Made by a program: the position numbers and the translations under genes. 14,338 bases of DNA from JBOGXF01 sp050694275 (GTDB lineage Bacteria; Actinomycetota; CADDZG01; WHSQ01), in the NCBI GenBank assembly GCA_050694275.1, contig JBOGXF010000118.1:1-14338 (forward strand). The letters run 5' to 3'. Under the pieces are notes generated by a model. It worked only from the letters and a program-made list of their open reading frames with translations, ran no database searches and was not told the DNA's origin. Positions 1 to 6,130 of the stretch are shown one piece after another. The first letter of the stretch is position 1. Every line of letters begins with the position of its first letter.

Positions 1-93
1 GGCGGTTTGGACACCACCAGCGTCGAAGGGGCTCCACCCTTCTCGGCGGATTTCTCCGTCACCGAGCAGCTCCCGGGTGGAGGATTTCAGTGA
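1..93 (+). CDS. C-terminal end of an unidentified protein (partial)
   Basis: The first frame is open from the window edge to a TGA at 91-93 and encodes 30 residues ending in TEQLPGGGFQ. Third codon positions are mostly G or C, as in the neighbouring genes, which supports real coding. The stop is 20 bases before the start of the next gene on the same strand, so the two may be co-transcribed. The visible tail has no membrane segment or catalytic motif. An exported protein like its two downstream neighbours is possible, but that rests on context only. Confidence 0.5.
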   Translation, partial: GGLDTTSVEGAPPFSADFSVTEQLPGGGFQ

Positions 94-113
94 GCAGGTC
101 TGGGGAGGTTTAG

Positions 114-1286
114 ATGAGCGTGGTCACCGTGCCGGTGATGATGGGATTGCTTGCACCGGGGGCGGCGCAAGCGGATCACGCGGCGACTTACAACATCCAG
201 GTGGGTCACGAGTTCTTTGATCAAGGCCTACCCGCCGAGTCCATGAGCTTCTTTCCCCAGAGGCTCACAGTGCATGCGGGCGACACGCTGAACTTCGTCG
301 GCGGGTTCCACACCGCGACGATGATCCCCGCCAACACCGAGGTGCTGAGTTGGGTCGACGACAACGCCGGGGGGATCGGAAAGGACTGGAGCTTTGTAAC
401 CGAGAATCCCGACGGCGGCGAGGAGAATCCGTTCAAGTTGAACAACAGGGTGTTCTTCCCCCCGCAGGACTGTGGTCCCGCTGCTAACCCCTGTACCTAC
501 AACGGAAACGACGTGGTGAGCTCCGGCGCGCTGTTCTTCCACTTCGAAGGCGAGGGTCCTCCAGGATTCCATGCGACGGTGTCCGACGCCCTGCAGCCGG
601 GCGACACCTTCTGGGTCGTCTGCCTCATCCACCCCCGCATGCGGATGAAGGTCACCGTCGTCGACGACAGCGAGGCGACGTCCACGCAAGCCGAGATCGA
701 CGCCGAGGCGGCAACCGCCCAGGCTCAGGATTTCGACGCGGCGAGCGCGTTGCACAACAGGCTCCTCAACAAGCGCACCAAGCGGGTCGTCGACGGCAGG
801 GTCGTGTGGGACGCGTACGCAGGATTCGACACGTCCCGCTTCTCTCTGTTCGCCATGTACCCGCGGGTCGTCAGGCCGCGTCGGGGCCAGACGGTGAGGT
901 GGCACTTCGACCAGTTGAACTTCGAGGACCACACGGTGACCATTCCGCGGCGCAGAGGCGTTCAGATCTCCAACAGCGAACCCATCTTGTGTGATCCGGA
1001 CGACGGCGTCGAAGGCGACGAGACCGAGCCCGACTTCAGCCAGGGCTTCCCGCCGTCATGTCCGGAGGGCTCCGAGATCGAGCTGATAGTCACTGCCAAC
1101 TTTGCCTTCGAGCAGGGGAACGGACGGTGGACGGGCGCAGGCGACTTCGAGAGCTCGGGGGTCCGCGGAGCGCAATTCGAATCCGACCCATACGACGTGA
1201 GGTTTACCAAGCCACGGAAGAAGGCCTACAAGTACGTCTGCATGATCCACACCAACATGGTGGGAAGGGTCAAGGTCAGAAGCTAG
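114..1286 (+). CDS. Exported protein with two cupredoxin (blue copper) domains
   Basis: This 390-residue protein probably binds two type-1 copper ions outside the membrane and could act in electron transfer or copper handling. Residues 1-20 resemble a signal peptide with an AQA cleavage site after residue 20, although the n-region has no Arg or Lys. Domain 1 (about 25-185) carries H66 in GFHTAT and the ligand loop C170-x2-H173-x2-M176. Domain 2 (about 240-390) carries H273 in EDHTVTIP and C376-x2-H379-x2-M382. The short C-x2-H-x2-M loop is the type known from amicyanin. An Ala-rich linker (about 186-225) joins the domains, and C120/C127 and C293/C316 could form disulfides. The start is fixed by an in-frame TAG at 111-113 and by GGGGAGG at 102-108. 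The physiological partner is unknown. Confidence 0.85.
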   Translation: MSVVTVPVMMGLLAPGAAQADHAATYNIQVGHEFFDQGLPAESMSFFPQRLTVHAGDTLNFVGGFHTATMIPANTEVLSWVDDNAGGIGKDWSFVTENPDGGEENPFKLNNRVFFPPQDCGPAANPCTYNGNDVVSSGALFFHFEGEGPPGFHATVSDALQPGDTFWVVCLIHPRMRMKVTVVDDSEATSTQAEIDAEAATAQAQDFDAASALHNRLLNKRTKRVVDGRVVWDAYAGFDTSRFSLFAMYPRVVRPRRGQTVRWHFDQLNFEDHTVTIPRRRGVQISNSEPILCDPDDGVEGDETEPDFSQGFPPSCPEGSEIELIVTANFAFEQGNGRWTGAGDFESSGVRGAQFESDPYDVRFTKPRKKAYKYVCMIHTNMVGRVKVRS

Positions 1287-1303
1287 TAGTTAGGTACGTC
1301 CCT

Positions 1304-1331
1304 GGGGGCGGTCCGGATCCGGACCGCCCCC
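1304..1331. terminator. 28-bp perfect palindrome between the two cupredoxin genes
   Basis: GGGGGCGGTCCGGA is followed directly by its exact reverse complement, centred between 1317 and 1318. It begins 17 bases after the stop codon of the upstream gene, which is itself followed by further in-frame stops. As RNA it would form a very stable GC hairpin, but there is no T tract. A terminator or mRNA-stability element is the simplest reading; a dyad-symmetric protein-binding site is the alternative. Confidence 0.55.
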
Positions 1332-1356
1332 GGTAACCGTACGGAGGTGTTGCGAG

Positions 1357-1947
1357 ATGCGACGGATGGCGACTGCAGTCGTCCTCCTCGTCGGGCTCGC
1401 GAGCGCCCCCGTGGGGGCCGCGACGAAAGAGGTAGAGGTCGTCGACAACCGCTTTCGCCCCGACGTCGTGAAGATCGCGGTCGGATCGTCGGTCAACTGG
1501 ACCAAGAAGTCGACGAGGAATCCCCACAACGTCTGGGAGAACGGCGGCATGTGCTCGAGCGGTTCGCAGACCACGGCGGCGTTCGACTTCACCGCGACCT
1601 TCTCGGCCGGCAAGTTCAAGTATCACTGCGTCGTGCACCAGGCGGGCGGCATGAAAGGAGTCGTCAAGGTGCCGGTCACGCTCCAGGCGAAGCCGGCCGG
1701 ACGGAAGTTCACCGTGAAATGGGCGACGGGCGCGACGGACACCGGCACGACCTACGACGTTCAGTACAAGATCGGATCCGGCGCGTGGAAGGACTGGCTC
1801 ACCAAGACCGAGCTGAGTCGCGCGGTCTTCGGTCAGGGCAGGGATCCAGTCAGGGTCCGGGCCAACAAGAAGTACTCGTTCCGGGTCCGCTCGCGCCTGG
1901 TGGACATCAAGAGCGGATGGTCCCCGGCCCGCTCCTTCAAGACCTAA
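1357..1947 (+). CDS. Exported cupredoxin with C-terminal fibronectin-III-like domain
   Basis: This 196-residue exported protein is a probable mononuclear blue-copper protein. Residues 1-21 form a typical signal peptide (RR near the start, a hydrophobic core, VGA before the likely cleavage site). Residues 24-107 form a single plastocyanin-like domain with the usual NRFRPDVVKIAVG entry strand. The copper ligands are H57 (NPHNVW), C91, H94 and M99 in the loop CVVHQAGGM. Residues 115-196 look like a fibronectin type III domain (YDVQYKIGSGAWKDW, then YSFRVRSR and SGWSP), probably for adhesion or spacing on the cell surface. GGAGG at 1343-1347 lies 9 bases before the ATG. The gene shares a strand and fold with the double-cupredoxin gene upstream, so a joint role in extracytoplasmic copper or redox chemistry is likely but inferred. 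Confidence 0.85.
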   Translation: MRRMATAVVLLVGLASAPVGAATKEVEVVDNRFRPDVVKIAVGSSVNWTKKSTRNPHNVWENGGMCSSGSQTTAAFDFTATFSAGKFKYHCVVHQAGGMKGVVKVPVTLQAKPAGRKFTVKWATGATDTGTTYDVQYKIGSGAWKDWLTKTELSRAVFGQGRDPVRVRANKKYSFRVRSRLVDIKSGWSPARSFKT

Positions 1948-1962
1948 CGACCGCGCCCCCGG

Positions 1963-2013
1963 CGCCGAGTGAGCAAAAAACGTCGCCGGAGAACCAAAAT
2001 TGCACACTCGGCG
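1963..2013. repeat. Inverted repeat (hairpin) upstream of the acyl-CoA synthetase gene
   Basis: CGCCGAGTG (1963-1971) pairs perfectly with CACTCGGCG (2005-2013). After one A/A mismatch the stem continues with GCAA (1973-1976) against TTGC (2000-2003). With flanking bases, 11-bp stretches at each end (GGCGCCGAGTG and CACTCGGCGAG) are identical to the two ends of the tandem hairpin at 5974-6089, so the two sites appear to belong to one repeat family. It lies between the cupredoxin stop and the promoter-like hexamer of the next gene, so it could terminate the first or regulate the second. Confidence 0.7.
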
Positions 2014-2030
2014 AGGGGGTCGGCGCGCGA

Positions 2031-2036
2031 TAGCCT
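2031..2036 (+). promoter_or_regulatory. Probable -10 element TAGCCT of a near-leaderless promoter
   Basis: TAGCCT fits the actinobacterial -10 pattern TANNNT and ends 11 bases before the ATG at 2048. Transcription would therefore begin only a few bases from the start codon. No Shine-Dalgarno-like purine stretch is present in the 15 bases before the ATG, which agrees with a leaderless message. The -35 hexamer expected at a 17-bp spacing (2008-2013) matches TTGACA at only three positions and overlaps the right arm of the hairpin. Confidence 0.4.
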
Positions 2037-2047
2037 CGTAAGCCGAC

Positions 2048-4003
2048 ATGAGTGAGTTCACCTGGGAGCCGACCCCCGAGCACATCGAACGGGCCAACGT
2101 CACCCGCCTCATGCGGCGGCACGGGATCGACGACTTCCACGAGCTGATGCGAAGGAGCCAGGAGGACATCGAGTGGTTCTGGCAGGCCGCGATCGACGAC
2201 CTCGGCCTCGAGTTCTTCACCCCCTACGAGCGCATCCTCGACGACTCAAAGGGCCCTCAGTGGCCGAAGTGGTTCATCGGCGGCACGGTCAACCTGACCT
2301 ACAACTGCGTCGACCGGCACGCCGCGGCGACCCCGGACGCGCCTTCTCTCTTGTGGGAGGGGGAGGACGGCGCCCTAAGAACCGTCACCTATTCCGACAT
2401 GGAGGCCGCGGTCAATCGTGTCGCGAACGGGCTGATCGAGATGGGCGTGACGACCGGCGATGCCGTCGCGGTCTACATGCCAATGGTTCCCGAAGCGATC
2501 GTCGCGATGTACGCGATCGCCAAGATCGGAGCGATCTATCTCCCGATCTTCTCCGGGTTCGGTGCCCCCGCTGTGGCAACGCGGCTGCGTGACTCGGAAG
2601 CCAAGATTCTCTTTACCGCCGACTCATTCTTGCGGCGAGGGAGCCGCGTCCCAATGAAGGAAACCGCCGCCGACGCGGTCGCAGAGTCTCCGTCGGTCGA
2701 GAAGGTGATCGTGTTCCGCCGGTTCTCGGACGCCGAGTCTGAGATGGGCCCCAAGGACGTCTCCTGGTCCGACGCGTTCGGCTCTCGAAGCCCCGCCTTG
2801 AAACCGCCCGAGCTCGATCCCGAGACGCCGTTCATGATCGCCTACACGTCGGGGACCACCGGCAAGCCGAAGGGCAGCGTGCACGTCCACGGGGGCTTTC
2901 TGGTCAAGATCGCTCAAGAGGTCGCGTACCAGCTCGACGTCAAGCGCGACGAGCTTCTCTTTTGGGTAACGGACATGGGGTGGATCATGGGCCCGCTCGA
3001 GATGGTGGGCGGGCACGCCAACGGCGTTGCCGTGTTCATGTACGAGGGCGCGCCCAATCATCCGGACGTCGATCGGCTGTGGGCGATGATCGAGCGTCAT
3101 CGCATCAACATCCTGGGGATCTCCCCAACTCTCATCCGCGCGCTCATGCCCGCCGGCGAAGAGCCGGTGAAAAGGCACGACCTGTCGAGCCTGAGGATCA
3201 TGGGTTCCACCGGGGAGCCCTGGAACCCCGAGCCCTACAAATGGTTCTCCGAGGTCGTCGGCGGCGGTCGTTGTCCGATCATGAATCTCTCGGGTGGAAC
3301 CGAGGTGGGAGCGTGTTTCCTCGGAGCATCACCGGTGGTCCCTCAGAAGTCGTGCTCTCTCGGCACGCCATCGCTCGGGATGGCGATGGATGTTTACGGT
3401 GCCGATGGCAAGCCGGTGCGCGGAGAGGTCGGCGAACTCGTGTGCACCAAGCCCTGGCCCGCGCAGACCCGCGGTTTCTGGGGCGACCCCGACCGCTACA
3501 TCTCTTCCTATTGGTCACGGTGGCCCGATGTCTGGGTTCACGGGGACTGGGCCTCGGTAGACGAGGACGGCTACTGGTTCCTCCATGGCCGCAGCGACGA
3601 CACGCTCAACATCGCGGGCAAGCGGATCGGCCCGGCCGAGTTCGAATCCGCGGCGGTCGACCATCCCGCGGTCGTCGAATGCGCGGCGATCGGCATCCCC
3701 GACGAGGTCAAGGGTGAAACCGTCTGGTGTTTCTGCATCCTCAAGCCCGAGCTGATCCCGAGCGACGAGCTGAAGAAGGAGATCAAAACCGTGGTGGCGC
3801 GCGGACTCGGCAAGGCGTTCACACCGTCCGAGATCCTGTTCGTGGAAGAGCTGCCGAAGACGCGCTCGGCCAAGATCCTGAGGCGCGCAATCCGCGCGCG
3901 TGCCCTGAGCGAGGATCCCGGGGACCTCTCGTCGCTCGAGAACCCGGGCGCGCTCGAGGCGATCGACAAAGCGCTCGTGGGCCGCCCGCGCCCACCCGGA
4001 TGA
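2048..4003 (+). CDS. AMP-forming acyl-CoA synthetase, acetyl-CoA synthetase-like
   Basis: The 651-residue product should activate a carboxylic acid with ATP to an acyl-AMP and transfer it to coenzyme A in the cytoplasm. Its length matches acetyl-CoA synthetase, and the N-terminus carries the family's leader domain (WFIGGTVNLTYNCVDRHA). Core motifs are YTSGTTGKPKG (266-276), GSTGEP (386-391), NLSGGTEVG (413-421), HGDW (498-501) and GRSDDTLN from 514. The acyl-adenylation lysine is K609 in PKTRSAKILRR, the residue acetylated to control classical Acs. The WWQTETG motif of true acetyl-CoA synthetases, whose Trp closes the acetate pocket, is replaced by SGGTEVG. A larger acid (propionate, butyrate or other) is therefore plausible. 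The gene heads an operon with the next three genes, overlapping the first by 4 bp. Confidence 0.9.
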   Translation: MSEFTWEPTPEHIERANVTRLMRRHGIDDFHELMRRSQEDIEWFWQAAIDDLGLEFFTPYERILDDSKGPQWPKWFIGGTVNLTYNCVDRHAAATPDAPSLLWEGEDGALRTVTYSDMEAAVNRVANGLIEMGVTTGDAVAVYMPMVPEAIVAMYAIAKIGAIYLPIFSGFGAPAVATRLRDSEAKILFTADSFLRRGSRVPMKETAADAVAESPSVEKVIVFRRFSDAESEMGPKDVSWSDAFGSRSPALKPPELDPETPFMIAYTSGTTGKPKGSVHVHGGFLVKIAQEVAYQLDVKRDELLFWVTDMGWIMGPLEMVGGHANGVAVFMYEGAPNHPDVDRLWAMIERHRINILGISPTLIRALMPAGEEPVKRHDLSSLRIMGSTGEPWNPEPYKWFSEVVGGGRCPIMNLSGGTEVGACFLGASPVVPQKSCSLGTPSLGMAMDVYGADGKPVRGEVGELVCTKPWPAQTRGFWGDPDRYISSYWSRWPDVWVHGDWASVDEDGYWFLHGRSDDTLNIAGKRIGPAEFESAAVDHPAVVECAAIGIPDEVKGETVWCFCILKPELIPSDELKKEIKTVVARGLGKAFTPSEILFVEELPKTRSAKILRRAIRARALSEDPGDLSSLENPGALEAIDKALVGRPRPPG

Positions 4004-4608
4004 CCACCGTCTTCCTCGTCCGCCACGCGCTCACGCCGGAGACGGGACGAAAGCTGTCGGGATGGACCCCCGGGGTCCATCTCAACGCCGACGGGCTGGC
4101 GCAGGCGGATGCCACCGCCGAGTATCTGAGGACAGTCCCGCTGAAGGCGGTGTATTCGAGCCCGATCGATCGGGCCGTGGAGACCGCGCGCGTCATCGCC
4201 GCTCACCACAAGCTCCAGGTGAAGGTCCGCCGCGCCATCGGCGAGATCGAGTACGGGAAGTGGACCGATCGCTCCTTCAAGACGCTGAGGCGTACAAAAC
4301 TGTGGGAAGTGGTCCAACGATGGCCTTCGGGGGCGCGCTTTCCGGACGGCGAGTCGCTGGTGGAGGTGCAGACGAGGGCGGTCAGAGAGATCGAACGCAT
4401 ACGAGAGGAACATCCGAAGGACGCGGTGTGTTGCGTCAGTCATGCGGACGTCATCAGGCTCGTCGCCGCGCATTACCTGGGGATGCACATCGATCTTTAC
4501 CAGAGGATCGTGATCTTTCCGGCCTCCGTCACGACCGTCGGGTTCGGGTCCTCCGGCCCTAGCGTCCTTGCACTCAACGCCCTACCGATGGGGATCGGCA
4601 AGAGATGA
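4000..4608 (+). CDS. Histidine phosphatase, MSMEG_4193 type (phosphoglycerate mutase-like)
   Basis: The 202-residue cytoplasmic protein is a branch-1 histidine phosphatase superfamily member. R8-H9 in LVRHALT form the phospho-acceptor motif (the usual Gly after His is Ala). R58 lies in SSPIDRAVETA, the acidic residue is E82 or E84 in GEIEYGKW, and the second catalytic His is H148 in VSHADVIR. The pattern GWTPGVHLNADG, the EYGKWT box and the FPDGES and DLYQRIV stretches match the actinobacterial MSMEG_4193 family, whose substrate I do not know. The ATG at 4000 overlaps the preceding stop (ATGA), indicating translational coupling. The frame is open further upstream to 3727, but that part lies over the synthetase gene and does not resemble the family. 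It is the first member of a conserved actinobacterial trio with the next two genes. Confidence 0.88.
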   Translation: MTTVFLVRHALTPETGRKLSGWTPGVHLNADGLAQADATAEYLRTVPLKAVYSSPIDRAVETARVIAAHHKLQVKVRRAIGEIEYGKWTDRSFKTLRRTKLWEVVQRWPSGARFPDGESLVEVQTRAVREIERIREEHPKDAVCCVSHADVIRLVAAHYLGMHIDLYQRIVIFPASVTTVGFGSSGPSVLALNALPMGIGKR

Positions 4609-5126
4609 ACGAGATCGACATGGCACCCGAGATCTTCACGGTCGATTACGTCGGGGAGCCCGGGGAGCGCACGTTCTATCTTCAAGCGCGGGGCGCGTCG
4701 GAGACTTACACCTTCTTGCTGGAGAAGGAGCAGGTGGCTGCGCTCGCCGACAAGCTACGCGAGCTCCTTGTCCTCGTCGATCAGGAAGACACGATTCGCT
4801 CGGCCACGGCGGGACGTGATCCGGCGCTGAGCCTCGAGGAGCCTCAAGAGGTGCTGTGGCGCATCGGAACGATCGGGCTCGCGTACGACGAGAGCGGCGA
4901 CCGTGTCGTCGTCCTGATGCAACCCGTCGACGAGGACAGCGTGGAAGAGGCAGAGGGGAGTGCGGCGGTTCGGTTCGCGCTGCGCAGAGACCAGGTGAGG
5001 GCGTTCGTGCTCCATGCGTTCGCCATCGTGGGAGAAGGCCGCCCGATCTGCCGTCTCTGTCATCTCCCGATGGACCCATCAGGCCATCGGTGCCCGGCGG
5101 TCAACGGGCACCGCATGGAGGAGTAG
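4605..5126 (+). CDS. DUF3090 family protein with C-terminal Cys/His cluster
   Basis: The 173-residue protein matches the actinobacterial DUF3090 family of unknown function. The body begins with VGEPGERTFYLQA, typical of the family. The C-terminus carries C149-x2-C152, H161-x-C163 and H169 within the family pattern CxLC...GHxCPxxNGH, which looks like a zinc-binding knuckle. The ATG at 4605 overlaps the stop of the phosphatase gene by 4 bp; M6 (4620) is an alternative start with no better ribosome site. Position between the phosphatase and the kinase-like gene reproduces the trio known from other Actinobacteria, suggesting the three proteins act in one pathway or complex. No signal peptide or membrane segment is visible. 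Confidence 0.88.
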   Translation: MNEIDMAPEIFTVDYVGEPGERTFYLQARGASETYTFLLEKEQVAALADKLRELLVLVDQEDTIRSATAGRDPALSLEEPQEVLWRIGTIGLAYDESGDRVVVLMQPVDEDSVEEAEGSAAVRFALRRDQVRAFVLHAFAIVGEGRPICRLCHLPMDPSGHRCPAVNGHRMEE

Positions 5127-5132
5127 CTGCCG

Positions 5133-5852
5133 GTGCTCTCCACCGACGTCGCCATGAAGGTGCTCGAAGGCGGCGAGATCGAAGTGCTCGGCGTCCTCCC
5201 GTATGCCTCCAACTACACGTATCTCGCGCGCATCTCGGGATCGGATCAGGAGGCGCTGGCGGTGTACAAGCCGCGGCGGGGAGAGCGGCCGTTGTGGGAC
5301 TTCCCGATCGGGACGCTGGCGCGCCGGGAGGTGTGCGCGTTTCTGGTCAGCGAGGCGGCCGGCTTCCGTATCGTGCCGCCGACCGTCCTGCGGACCGACG
5401 CTCCCCTCGGCGACGGGTCCCTGCAGCTTTTCGTCGAGCACGATCCCGAACGGCACTACTTCAGCCTCGTCGAGGACAGGCTCGAGGAATTCGCCGCCTT
5501 CGCCGCGTTCGACGTGGCCATCAACAACGCGGACCGCAAGGCGGGCCACGTGATCGAGGACGTCTCGGGGCGGCTCTGGGGGCTCGATCACGGCGTGTCG
5601 TTTCACTGGGAGCCGAAGCTGCGCACGGTCATCTGGGAGTTCGCCGACCGGCCCCTGGACGACGGTTTGGTGGCGTGCCTGGAAGGGTTGCGCGACGCGC
5701 TGCGCGATCGATCCGGGCTGTGCGACGAGATCGCGCGCCTGCTCTCGCCCAAAGAAGCGACCGCGACTCTCGCCCGAGTCGAGCGCTTTTTGACCGACCG
5801 GGCCTTCCCCGGCCCCCCGACTCACCACCCGTTCCCCTGGCCCCTGGTGTAA
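5133..5852 (+). CDS. SCO1664-family protein with PI3/4-kinase-like fold
   Basis: This 239-residue protein belongs to the SCO1664 family, which shares the PI3/4-kinase (HipA-like) fold and probably phosphorylates an unknown substrate. Visible kinase-like residues are K46 in AVYKPRRGERPLWDFP, the catalytic-loop-like stretch D127 to D134 in FDVAINNADRKAGH, and the metal-binding candidate D152 in GLDHGVSFH. The PKLRTVIWEF and FPWPL stretches are also typical of the family. The GTG at 5133 is preferred because GGAGGAG (5117-5123), spanning the end of the DUF3090 gene, lies 9 bases before it; ATG 5154 is the alternative. It follows the DUF3090 stop by 6 bp and is the last gene of the operon. In mycobacteria the same trio lies close to mshC (mycothiol synthesis), which does not follow here. 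Confidence 0.85.
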   Translation: MLSTDVAMKVLEGGEIEVLGVLPYASNYTYLARISGSDQEALAVYKPRRGERPLWDFPIGTLARREVCAFLVSEAAGFRIVPPTVLRTDAPLGDGSLQLFVEHDPERHYFSLVEDRLEEFAAFAAFDVAINNADRKAGHVIEDVSGRLWGLDHGVSFHWEPKLRTVIWEFADRPLDDGLVACLEGLRDALRDRSGLCDEIARLLSPKEATATLARVERFLTDRAFPGPPTHHPFPWPLV

Positions 5853-5862
5853 GCCGGCCGCA

Positions 5863-5868
5863 TAGTCT
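5863..5868 (+). promoter_or_regulatory. Probable -10 element TAGTCT of the tRNA-Leu promoter
   Basis: TAGTCT lies 13 bases before the mature tRNA 5' end, so transcription would start about 6-8 bases upstream of the tRNA. This is a normal distance for a single-tRNA unit. The hexamer has the same form (TAGNCT) as those before the acyl-CoA synthetase, importer and small minus-strand genes. No good -35 match is visible. Confidence 0.4.
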
Positions 5869-5881
5869 TTGTTTTGATTCT

Positions 5882-5965
5882 GCCCGGGTGGCGAAACTGG
5901 CATCCGCGAGAGGCTTAAAACCTCTTGGTCGAAAGACCGTGTGGGTTCGAATCCCACCCCGGGCA
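5882..5965 (+). tRNA. tRNA-Leu (anticodon UAA)
   Basis: All four arms and the long class-II variable arm can be paired. The acceptor stem is GCCCGGG (5882-5888) with CCCGGGC (5958-5964), and the D stem is GCG/CGC. The anticodon stem AGAGG/CCTCT encloses the loop CTTAAAA with anticodon TAA at 5916-5918. The variable arm is GGTC-GAAA-GACC, and the T arm is GTGGG-TTCGAAT-CCCAC. A5965 is the discriminator base, and the CCA end is not encoded (CCC follows). The tRNA reads the UUA codon, which is rare in high-GC Actinobacteria; in Streptomyces its counterpart is the developmental regulator bldA. Only a few TTA codons were noticed in this window. Confidence 0.97.
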
Positions 5966-5975
5966 CCCTCGCAGG

Positions 5976-6087
5976 CGCCGAGTGGTCGCAGAACGCCCTC
6001 AGGGGGCGCGTGACGACCACTCGACACGGGACCCATCGTCGAGTGGTCGTGAGAGCACCTCAGAGGTGGTGTGGCGACCACTCGGCG
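5976..6087. repeat. Tandem pair of 45-nt hairpins with 14-bp terminal inverted repeats
   Basis: Two hairpins, 5979-6023 and 6040-6084, are each 45 nt long. Both have identical perfect outer arms CGAGTGGTCG / CGACCACTCG and a second inner stem. The inner stems differ in sequence but keep pairing: GCCC/GGGC in the first, CACC/GGTG in the second. A 15-nt spacer core separates the extended arms. The whole element is also an inverted repeat: CGCCGAGTGGTCGC (5976-5989) matches GCGACCACTCGGCG (6074-6087), and 6013-6024 matches 6039-6050. It starts 10 bases after the tRNA and ends before the BlaI-type gene. It may terminate the tRNA transcript, serve as an operator, or be a mobile REP-like sequence. 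Confidence 0.85.
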
Positions 6088-6090
6088 AGC

Positions 6091-6096
6091 TACTAT
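6091..6096 (+). promoter_or_regulatory. Possible -10 element TACTAT for the blaI-like operon
   Basis: TACTAT is close to the -10 consensus and sits 34 bases before the BlaI-type start codon, immediately after the tandem hairpin. No convincing -35 hexamer is visible at 16-18 bp. A 10-bp self-complementary sequence ATCGATCGAT (6109-6118) lies between this hexamer and the ribosome-binding site. It could be an autoregulatory operator, since BlaI-type repressors bind dyads in their own promoters. Confidence 0.3.
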
Positions 6097-6130
6097 CGGT
6101 TCACTTAGATCGATCGATGGGAGATGGGGG

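Noticed and set aside
1276..2220. 314-codon minus-strand frame spanning the second cupredoxin and the synthetase start
   Set aside because: Arg/Gly/Pro-rich shadow of well-supported plus-strand genes; it crosses an intergenic hairpin and has no recognisable domain.
5976..6087. CRISPR array
   Set aside because: Only two hairpin units with one 15-nt spacer core, arms that are inverted rather than direct repeats, and no cas genes nearby.
5882..6090. Integration site of a genomic island at tRNA-Leu
   Set aside because: No integrase, no duplicated tRNA 3' end found in the window, and ordinary chromosomal genes on both sides.
6071..6130. N-terminal extension of the BlaI-type repressor from GTG 6071
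   Set aside because: It would be encoded by the hairpin repeat and promoter region, and the family begins near ATG 6131, which has its own ribosome site.
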